Shown here: piece by piece, positions 27,087 to 33,198 of the stretch
How the letters are laid out: each line of letters starts with the position of its first letter
Position numbering within the stretch: the first letter of the stretch is position 1
Assembly: GCA_020692205.1 (NCBI GenBank)
Contig: JAIMKV010000055.1
Location: 1 to 33,198 of the forward strand
Length of the DNA stretch: 33,198 nucleotides
From: Myxosarcina sp. GA_180221_E-2-1-MAG-40_15
GTDB lineage: Bacteria; Cyanobacteriota; Cyanobacteriia; Cyanobacteriales; Xenococcaceae
Reading direction: 5' to 3'
The notes under the pieces: generated by a model
What the model was told of the DNA's origin: nothing
Database searches by the model: none
The model's input: the letters and a program-made list of their open reading frames with translations, nothing else
Program-made: the position numbers and the translations under genes

Positions 27087-29369
27087 TCAAGCGTTCGTTA
27101 CCTCATAAACAAAGTTTAAGCTTGCCCAGCTATTAACATCCAGGGCATAGACATTTTCGTTGGTCAAAAGTTCGGTAGAAACGGAACTTGCTTGATGTAA
27201 ATCCTCCATTAAAGATTTGATTACATTGATCGGATTAGTCACGTTTAGCACTTGCTGTTGATCGAGCTTAAAGTTCTGTTGCGTGGCAAAAGCTTTCAAT
27301 GTTGCTTCAAAGGGTTGAACCGCAAAAATAACATACAGAGTATTGATGCCTAGCGATTCAGAAACTTTCCACTTCCAAGAACTGTCAGCGGCAGGAATGA
27401 TCAATTCACTTTCAGAAGCGATCGCAATATCTTCTAGCTTAATTTCTGCTTCAGTAGTGGAAGACTTTGGCGTATAAAGACCATAAATATTACAGTCAGA
27501 ATCGATCCCTAAGATGACCGCATATAGTTGGCGATCGCCTGTATTATTTAAAGCCAAGTTAATTTCTGTACCTTTGATCAAAAGTGGCACGTTATTAGTA
27601 TTGTTAGCATTTGAACCACTAGACGAGAAAACTGTTTTTTTAGCAGATAGTTGCAATTTCTCTGAAGCAAGCGTAGATCTTTGCCAACTATTAGATTTCT
27701 GTCCTGTTGTCAAAGTTGCATTAACTTTCAATCTCGAAGAAAATTCATTGTTAGTCAATTCAAGCCATTTGGCTGCCAAAAGATGATTAAATTGAGGCTT
27801 AAGGCGATCAATGGCACTTTTCACCGCTTCTTCTTCTACTCCTGTTGTTTTAGCAATCAAATTTCCTCCAGCAGTATATAAAGCATAGCTAAAGGCTGGT
27901 GTTTCAATTTCTAAATTAGCAGCAGATTTTAACGCTGGATCTAAAGCTACTTTTCCCAAAAGACAATCGGCATTTTGCTCTTTAGCAACCACTGCGGAAT
28001 TGATTGCGGCAATATTGGCTAGGGCGCTAGTGGCATCGACTCGTTCAATTCTTTGCAAATCATCGTCTAATGCTAAATTTAAATTCAGATCGCGCCTGAG
28101 AATGCGGATTGATTCGCAGGCAAATTCTCCTACTTGGGTTTTGATCTCTGGAGACAATAATTGAGTTTTGGCAATAAAACCTTCTTTTGACTTTACCTGT
28201 AGTTGAGGAGCATTTTTAGCATTAGATATCAAACTTAAACAGGAATCAACTCCATAACATTCCAAAATATTAGCAGGTAAACCTAAAAGTTTTACTTCTA
28301 CATTACCGTTCTTCGCAATCATACTGACTACCCCAGCGGCATTGGGAACACCACTAGCTGCTAAATAATAGGCGATCGCTGATTTATCAGGATTGTTAAG
28401 AGTGGGCTGCTGTTGTTTCCCCATAAATTGCTCAACGGTTTCAGCTGTTCTGGCAATTACCACCTGTATTTTACTACTGGAGGTAATGTGCCAAAGATGC
28501 TGAGTCAAAGCTTGAGTAAATAGCCCAGCACTAAAATCACCCCACTGTCTTTCTACTGCTATTTGATTTTTACTGGTAGCAGATAAAACTACTCCAGGCA
28601 GAGATAATAATCTTTTACTGGGTTTAAGTCCTTTAGTAGCCAAATTGTCGCTTAATTGTGCCAAAAAAGCTAGTTCCTGAGAACTCGGGCTTTCAGCGAT
28701 ATTGGGAATGGAGCGAATGTTAAAGCTGCCGTGTTGGCTGCGTGGAGTGGTGTTAAAGCAAGTATCAAGAACAAAAGTGCATTTACTCGTAGATAAAGAT
28801 TGCGCCAATACTAAAAGCGTTTCTTGCAGGATGCTGTTAGCAAACAAAGCTTTTTTAGCTGATGCTAATCCGTCTACTGGTACAAAACTGTTAGCTAAGC
28901 GAAAGGAATCCGAACTAGCTGCCTCCTTAGCTGCTTCACCATCTGAAGCCAGAGGTATTTTGATTTGACCTCCATAACCGCTAAAGTGAAACAACACTAC
29001 ATCATCTGGTTTAGCCTGGGCTACTAAATGTTCTACCAAGGCAGTTTCAATATTTTCTCTGGTAGCTTGGCGATCGCTTAAAGTTATAATATCACTAGGA
29101 TTAAAATTAAACCGATGAATTAATAATTCTCGCTGTAGTTCCACATCTATCAGACAACCAGCCAAATCATCATGATAAGGGTAGCGATTGATTCCTACCA
29201 GCAAAGCTAATTTACGCTTAGTTGGTTGTGCTAAAGTTTGCTGGTAATTTTTAATTGAGGCTACAAGGCGATTATTGCTCACTAGAGATGAAATTTCAGC
29301 CTCGGTTGCGCCCCAAGTAAACCAAGCTAATCCAGCTTGCTGTAGAAAAGTTCTGCGGTCAAGTCCCAT
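27087..29369 (-). CDS. Tat-exported orthocaspase-like protein, catalytic His replaced by Tyr
   Basis: A 760-residue caspase-fold (C14, orthocaspase) protein. DRRTFLQQAG (4-13) resembles a twin-arginine signal, so export in folded form is likely. The p20-like domain runs from about 52 (RKLALLVGINRYPY) to 230. Its catalytic histidine motif, normally SGHG, reads SGYG with Tyr132, while the cysteine is kept at Cys204 in LDTCFNT. The His-Cys dyad is therefore incomplete and peptidase activity is doubtful. The remainder has no recognised enzyme motif; the segment around 600-690 resembles a DUF4384-type beta domain (GTEINLALNN, SDCNIYGLYTP). From the literature, orthocaspases with Tyr and Ser replacing His and Cys are known in cyanobacteria; this one has Tyr with Cys. 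The ATG at 29369 gives the Tat signal. Confidence 0.85.
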   Translation of the reverse strand: MGLDRRTFLQQAGLAWFTWGATEAEISSLVSNNRLVASIKNYQQTLAQPTKRKLALLVGINRYPYHDDLAGCLIDVELQRELLIHRFNFNPSDIITLSDRQATRENIETALVEHLVAQAKPDDVVLFHFSGYGGQIKIPLASDGEAAKEAASSDSFRLANSFVPVDGLASAKKALFANSILQETLLVLAQSLSTSKCTFVLDTCFNTTPRSQHGSFNIRSIPNIAESPSSQELAFLAQLSDNLATKGLKPSKRLLSLPGVVLSATSKNQIAVERQWGDFSAGLFTQALTQHLWHITSSSKIQVVIARTAETVEQFMGKQQQPTLNNPDKSAIAYYLAASGVPNAAGVVSMIAKNGNVEVKLLGLPANILECYGVDSCLSLISNAKNAPQLQVKSKEGFIAKTQLLSPEIKTQVGEFACESIRILRRDLNLNLALDDDLQRIERVDATSALANIAAINSAVVAKEQNADCLLGKVALDPALKSAANLEIETPAFSYALYTAGGNLIAKTTGVEEEAVKSAIDRLKPQFNHLLAAKWLELTNNEFSSRLKVNATLTTGQKSNSWQRSTLASEKLQLSAKKTVFSSSGSNANNTNNVPLLIKGTEINLALNNTGDRQLYAVILGIDSDCNIYGLYTPKSSTTEAEIKLEDIAIASESELIIPAADSSWKWKVSESLGINTLYVIFAVQPFEATLKAFATQQNFKLDQQQVLNVTNPINVIKSLMEDLHQASSVSTELLTNENVYALDVNSWASLNFVYEVTNA

Positions 29370-29592
29370 ATCAGCTACTAGCGTCTAGAAATCTGCATCA
29401 GCCTATCAATAATAGCTGTCAAATGTTGTTACAAACCATCAAGGTTACAGATCAAGAAATAAATCTCGTGAACCTGTAACCAATTATAGTGTTTTGCCAT
29501 AACAATTGATAATTATCTCAATCTCACTAAAAGATTGGACAGTTTGGCAACGACTTCGCCGACGAAACCGTCTGACCACTTAATGAGACTAA

Positions 29593-30756
29593 TTAATTAA
29601 CTTTCATTGCTCTGGCTAATTCTTCAGCAACTTTAGGACGAGAGAATTGGGGTGGTGGAGTTTTCCCCTCTCTGAGCATTGCCCGGACTTTAGTTCCCGA
29701 CAGGTGAATGCGCTCTTCCTTAGTTGCTGGGCTGGTTTTTGCTGTTGCCATCTGTTCTGTACGAGTACAATAGAAAGCGTGTTCAAACTTAAGGGGAGTG
29801 ATCCCCAATTCCTCTGGGTCAAATTCACTAAAGATTTCTTGGGCATCATAAGTACCATAATAGTCACCCACACCTGCATGATCGCGACCAACTATAAAAT
29901 GTGTACAGCCATAATTTTTGCGAATTAAGGCGTGGAAAATTGCTTCTCTCGGTCCTGCGTAACGCATCGCCGAGGGATTAATCGCTAAGACAACACGATC
30001 CTGGGGAAAATAGTTTTCCATCATAATTTCGTAGCACCGCATTCTGACATCAGCAGGAATGTCATCGCTTTTGGTAGCTCCTACCAAAGGATGCAAAAAT
30101 AGACCATCAACAATTTCTAGAGCGCATTTAATAATATACTCATGAGCGCGGTGAATTGGGTTACGAGTTTGGAACCCAACTACTGTTTTCCAACCTTTTT
30201 CTTTAAACATTGCCCGAGAAGCCGCGGGATCGATCTGATACTTAGGAAAGTGCGGGTGTTGTTCTCGCTTCAGTAACCAAACTGGTCCTGCAAGATTAAT
30301 TTCTCCTTGTTGGTAGATTACCTTTACCCCAGGGTGTTTGTCTTCATCTGTGCGGTAAACATTTTTAGCTTCCAACTTTTTATCGTAGCTGTACTTTTGG
30401 GTTAGTTGTAAAACCCCAATAAATTTACCATCACGGTTGTCTAAACGAACCAAGCTATCAACTTCTAAAGGCTCTGCCACTTCTGAAGTTACAGAGAGGG
30501 TTACAGGTATTGACCAGGGCGCACCGCTAGCCAGACGCATATCTTTAACCACGCCTAAATAGTCATCTTGACCCATAAAGCCACTGATCGGACTAAAACC
30601 ACCGATCGCAATCATAACCAAATCGGAAGTTGCTCTTTCATCTAACTGAACTCTGGGCAGAGAATCTGCTTTAGCTAAGAAATTTTGCTTTTCTTCAGCG
30701 GTAGCTAGACGATCAATCAGCTCACCGCCATGAGGCGCAATTAAATCTGTACTCAT
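29593..30756 (-). CDS. sat: ATP sulfurylase (sulfate adenylyltransferase)
   Basis: ATP sulfurylase, 387 residues, activates sulfate with ATP to adenosine 5'-phosphosulfate in assimilatory sulfur metabolism. Active-site motifs are complete: [10 protein letters not shown] (196-205) with both histidines, [11 protein letters not shown] (222-232), and GRDHAG (290-295). It has no C-terminal APS kinase domain, as expected for the bacterial single-domain type. The ATG at 30756 gives a normal N-terminus ([17 protein letters not shown]). It is divergent from the peroxiredoxin gene across a 168-base region holding a strong AT-rich inverted repeat. No other sulfur gene is adjacent. Confidence 0.97.
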   Translation of the reverse strand: MSTDLIAPHGGELIDRLATAEEKQNFLAKADSLPRVQLDERATSDLVMIAIGGFSPISGFMGQDDYLGVVKDMRLASGAPWSIPVTLSVTSEVAEPLEVDSLVRLDNRDGKFIGVLQLTQKYSYDKKLEAKNVYRTDEDKHPGVKVIYQQGEINLAGPVWLLKREQHPHFPKYQIDPAASRAMFKEKGWKTVVGFQTRNPIHRAHEYIIKCALEIVDGLFLHPLVGATKSDDIPADVRMRCYEIMMENYFPQDRVVLAINPSAMRYAGPREAIFHALIRKNYGCTHFIVGRDHAGVGDYYGTYDAQEIFSEFDPEELGITPLKFEHAFYCTRTEQMATAKTSPATKEERIHLSGTKVRAMLREGKTPPPQFSRPKVAEELARAMKVN

Positions 30757-30831
30757 AAATTCCCTTTTTATTACTAAGCTTAATCTTGGGCAACTACGTT
30801 AACAAATAATTTGGAGAATGTACTCAATTTG

Positions 30832-30875
30832 AACCACAATAAATTAATTTTTCAAGTTAATTTATTGTTATGGTT
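30832..30875. repeat. AT-rich inverted repeat in the sat/peroxiredoxin divergent region
   Basis: CAATAAATTAA (30837-30847) pairs exactly with TTAATTTATTG (30857-30867), and flanking AACCA pairs with TGGTT across a 3-base bulge, giving 16 pairs. It lies about 75 bases from the sat start and about 50 from the peroxiredoxin start. It could be an operator shared by both genes. Confidence 0.5.
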
Positions 30876-30924
30876 TAAGCATTACTTGTAATCTTATGAT
30901 AAGTAAATCATATTTTTGTTAATT

Positions 30925-31482
30925 ATGAAACGTCTGCTTTCGATTGAATTTTGGTTGTCTATTAGCCTTTCTTTTTTGCTTTTCGGGTTAACCCTGTCAA
31001 ATGCCTGGGCAATGGGGGGCAAACAGCCCTCGCTAGGTGAACCTGCTCCTGAATTTGTTCTGCCTACCAATACAGGTGACGGAGATATTGCTTTACAAGA
31101 TTATCGGGGACAATGGGTTGTACTGTACTTTTATCCTCAAGATTTTACTTCAGGCTGTACGTTAGAAGCTCGGCGTTTCCAACAAGATCTTGCAGAGTAT
31201 ACAACCAGAAATGCGCAGATCTTAGGAGTTAGCGTTGATGATGTTGATTCTCATGCTGAATTTTGTGATTCAGAGGGGCTTAGCTTTCCCTTGTTAGCAG
31301 ATACGAATGGTAATGTTAGCAAAGCTTATGGTTCATGGTTAGGAACAATGTCTTTGAGACATACCTATTTGATCGATCCAGAAGGTGTTTTGCAAGCAAT
31401 CTTTTTAGGCGTTAGACCAAGCATTCATAGTCAAGAAGTATTAGCTCGTCTAGATGAATTTAATCAAAAATCATCTAGTTAA
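30925..31482 (+). CDS. Exported peroxiredoxin of the BCP/PrxQ type
   Basis: A thiol peroxidase of the AhpC/TSA superfamily, 185 residues from the ATG at 30925; an upstream in-frame TTG at 30916 is less likely. A basic start and hydrophobic core end at SNAWA, giving a signal peptidase site after Ala29, so the enzyme should act in the periplasm or thylakoid lumen. The peroxidatic cysteine is Cys78 in FYPQDFTSGCTLEA. PrxQ proteins usually have the resolving Cys five residues later; here that position is Arg83. The only other cysteine in the mature protein is Cys114 in HAEFCDSEGL. It may therefore use a 1-Cys mechanism or Cys114. It is divergent from sat and followed after 64 bases by the pseudokinase gene. 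Confidence 0.9.
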   Translation: MKRLLSIEFWLSISLSFLLFGLTLSNAWAMGGKQPSLGEPAPEFVLPTNTGDGDIALQDYRGQWVVLYFYPQDFTSGCTLEARRFQQDLAEYTTRNAQILGVSVDDVDSHAEFCDSEGLSFPLLADTNGNVSKAYGSWLGTMSLRHTYLIDPEGVLQAIFLGVRPSIHSQEVLARLDEFNQKSSS

Positions 31483-31546
31483 AAATTAGTTTTAGTTACA
31501 ATAGAAACCCGTGTTTATTTGTTGCTGTGAGCTTAGTGAAATCTGA

Positions 31547-33052
31547 ATGGAGTCAATAATTGGTAAAATATTGTGCGATCGCTACCGCATCGTTCAAGAG
31601 CTAAGTCAAGACGATTTTAGTACAATTTATCTTGCAGAAGATCTTGAGCAAAACGACAAAAAACAATGTAAAATAGAGCGGTTAAAGCCTCATTATGATA
31701 ATGAAGTTTTAGGCGCACAGTCTTGGCAAAAAGTTCTCCAAACGTTTCTAACCCAGGCTAATATTTTTCAGAAAATTAGCCATCATCCACAAATTCCTCA
31801 ATTGTTGGATTTTTTCGAATGCGATCGCGAATTTTATCTAGTTTATGAAGATATCAAAGGCGAAAATTTAGCGCGAAAACTAAAGAACAAATTAATTGAT
31901 GAAGCTGAAGCAGTGGTCTGGTTGCAAGAAATTGTTGGCATTTTAGAATTCACTCATCAAGCAGGTATACCTCATCTTAATATACGACCTTCAAGCTTAG
32001 TTCAGCATCAAGATGGTAGGAAACTTTTAACTGATTTTGCTGCAATTAAAATCGCAGTTTTATCGAACAATAAACCTTTAAAAACTATAATTAATCCTGA
32101 TTTTTCTCCTTTAAAACAACATGAAAAATCAGATTTTAGTATTGATATTTATGCTTTGGGTAAAACAATTATTTATGCCTTAACTGGAAGTATTACTGAC
32201 TTTACTCAGTCAAAACTTCCTGATTCTGTTGAATCTGGAACAGCAAGTAACTCAAACAATTTATCCACAGCAAATATCAGCTCTGAGCTAACCTATGTTC
32301 TCAATAGAATGGTAAGTGATGTTTGCGGTCAATACTATCAATCGCCAGCTGAAATCTTAGCAGAACTAGATTTTAATCACAATGTAATTAACTTACCTCC
32401 GCCCTTTTTTGACAGCTCGTATTTTGCTCCATCATCTTCTAAGAGAGTCAAAAAGCAAGCTAATTTCTTAGCATCAATCAACCAGTTCAAGTTTCCCTCC
32501 AAAATAATTTGGTTCCTACTCGCATTACCTTTTATTTTTGCCTCAGCAATTATATTTATTGGTATTAGTAAAAACTCTGGTCGTAATTTCGCCAGCTATA
32601 TTAATGATGACTATCAATTTGAAATTAAATATCCTCAAGATTGGTCGAAACGACAATTAGATGACCCGATTACTGGCGAAATAGTAGTTTTTGCTTCTAC
32701 TTTAGAAACTGATGCAGATTTATTTCTAGAGAAAGTCTCTATTGCAGTTGAATATTTATCAGCCGAACCTACTAGTTTAGAACAGTATACTCAAACTGTC
32801 TTTAACCGTATTAATCAAACAAAAGGGAGTGAGATTGAAGCATATGAAGAATTTGAAACATCTATCGATAGTTTTCCTGCCCGGGCAGTAATCTATTCTC
32901 GCCAAGAAGGAAATTTACAGCTAAGGCAAATGGAAGCCTTCACTATTAAAAATAATCAAGTCTATATAGCTATCTATACTGCCGAAAGAGCAAAATTTGC
33001 TAAGTTTTATGGCACTGTTAAAAAAATGATTGATTCTTGGGAGATACAATAA
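31547..33052 (+). CDS. Membrane-anchored Ser/Thr pseudokinase with PsbP/Mog1-like C-terminal domain
   Basis: A 501-residue protein with an N-terminal protein-kinase fold (about 13-275), one membrane segment (319-340) and a C-terminal domain (about 350-501) outside the cytoplasm. The kinase fold is recognisable from DRYRIVQELS, FLTQANIFQKISHHPQIPQLLDFF and DIYALGKTIIYALTG, but key residues are lost. The glycine loop reads SQDDFS instead of GxGGFG. The VAIK lysine position appears to be Glu44, and HRD reads HLN with Asn145 for the catalytic Asp. DFG reads DFA, keeping Asp163. Activity is therefore unlikely and a scaffolding or sensing role is more plausible. The outer part (YQFEIKYPQDWSKR ... 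FAKFYGTVKKMIDSW) resembles the PsbP/DUF1795 fold. An intact signal route from outside to inside is inferred. The start ATG at 31547 is supported by the kinase N-terminus. Confidence 0.82.
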   Translation: MESIIGKILCDRYRIVQELSQDDFSTIYLAEDLEQNDKKQCKIERLKPHYDNEVLGAQSWQKVLQTFLTQANIFQKISHHPQIPQLLDFFECDREFYLVYEDIKGENLARKLKNKLIDEAEAVVWLQEIVGILEFTHQAGIPHLNIRPSSLVQHQDGRKLLTDFAAIKIAVLSNNKPLKTIINPDFSPLKQHEKSDFSIDIYALGKTIIYALTGSITDFTQSKLPDSVESGTASNSNNLSTANISSELTYVLNRMVSDVCGQYYQSPAEILAELDFNHNVINLPPPFFDSSYFAPSSSKRVKKQANFLASINQFKFPSKIIWFLLALPFIFASAIIFIGISKNSGRNFASYINDDYQFEIKYPQDWSKRQLDDPITGEIVVFASTLETDADLFLEKVSIAVEYLSAEPTSLEQYTQTVFNRINQTKGSEIEAYEEFETSIDSFPARAVIYSRQEGNLQLRQMEAFTIKNNQVYIAIYTAERAKFAKFYGTVKKMIDSWEIQ

Positions 33053-33070
33053 TTAGAAGAATTCAAAACT

Positions 33071-33113
33071 AGACAAAAAAAGCTCCCCGTTTACGCGAGG
33101 AGCTTTTTTGTCT
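33071..33113. terminator. Bidirectional terminator between the pseudokinase gene and psbA
   Basis: Arms AGACAAAAAAAGCTCC and GGAGCTTTTTTGTCT pair along nearly their whole length with one extra A, around a 12-base loop (CCGTTTACGCGA). T-runs occur on both strands, so it can stop both convergent transcripts. Confidence 0.88.
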
Positions 33114-33148
33114 AACAAATAACCAACTAGAAACTAGTTATCGTCGTT

Positions 33149-33198
33149 CTAACCGTTGATAGCAGGAGCAGTCATTGCTACAGGAGCAGATTCACCAC
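33149..33198 (-). CDS. psbA: Photosystem II D1 protein, C-terminal end only
   Basis: Partial gene running off the right edge. The minus strand reads GESAPVAMTAPAING and then TAG. This matches the C-terminal extension of D1 (xGExxPVAxTAPxxNG), which the protease CtpA removes so that Ala344 can become a ligand of the manganese cluster. Only the cleaved extension, fifteen codons, lies in this window; the mature protein is beyond it. The identification rests on this short but very characteristic peptide. Which psbA copy or D1 isoform it is cannot be told. Confidence 0.9.
   Translation of the reverse strand, partial: GESAPVAMTAPAING

Noticed and set aside
1-33198. CRISPR array, insertion sequence or prophage
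   Set aside because: No spaced direct repeats, transposase frames or phage proteins were seen; the gene content is ordinary chromosomal.

Overview
This window reads as cyanobacterial chromosome. The GCGATCGC palindrome (HIP1), typical of many cyanobacteria, recurs throughout. The gene content is cyanobacterial: ferredoxin-type glutamate synthase, RNase E ending in an arginine-rich tail, a DUF1997 protein, a Tat-signal caspase-fold protein, and the last codons of psbA (photosystem II D1) at the right edge. Intergenic DNA is AT-rich and several spacers are long. I cannot name the species.

Layout. Positions 206-1261 (+) carry a Firmicutes-like MurG glycosyltransferase. It converges on a minus-strand cluster running from 5493 down to 1270: RbgA/YlqF GTPase, a small exported cysteine protein, a Uma2 nuclease and an S9 peptidase. 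A membrane-anchored SLH protein (5672-6844, minus) ends at its own terminator. Next is the ferredoxin-dependent glutamate synthase gene glsF (7121-11764, minus). Its 905-bp upstream region holds a perfect NtcA box with a correctly spaced -10 element and, on the other strand, a candidate NtcA-type small RNA gene. A cupin of the phosphomannose-isomerase type and an IscA/SufA protein follow on the plus strand.

The str ribosomal cluster (rpsL, rpsG, fusA, tuf, rpsJ; 13999-19422, plus) has unusually long spacers with internal promoter and hairpin candidates. It is followed by a Lon-N-domain protein and a GNAT acetyltransferase pseudogene broken by one frameshift and one amber codon. Then come pheA (minus), a DUF1997 gene (plus) and the rne-rnhB pair (minus), which has a 684-bp structured upstream region. 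After that lie an LpxB-like glycosyltransferase, a Tat-exported orthocaspase with Tyr at the catalytic His position, and ATP sulfurylase (all minus). Last are an exported peroxiredoxin and a degenerate Ser/Thr kinase with one membrane segment and a PsbP/Mog1-like outer domain (plus). A hairpin shared with convergent psbA closes the window.

Most genes are housekeeping: translation, RNA decay, N and S assimilation, Fe-S assembly and phenylalanine synthesis. The parts most worth a second look are the glsF upstream region with its candidate sRNA, the two predicted dead-enzyme proteins (pseudokinase and Tyr-type orthocaspase), the rne leader and the extra MurG. I saw no tRNA, rRNA, CRISPR array, insertion sequence or phage gene.
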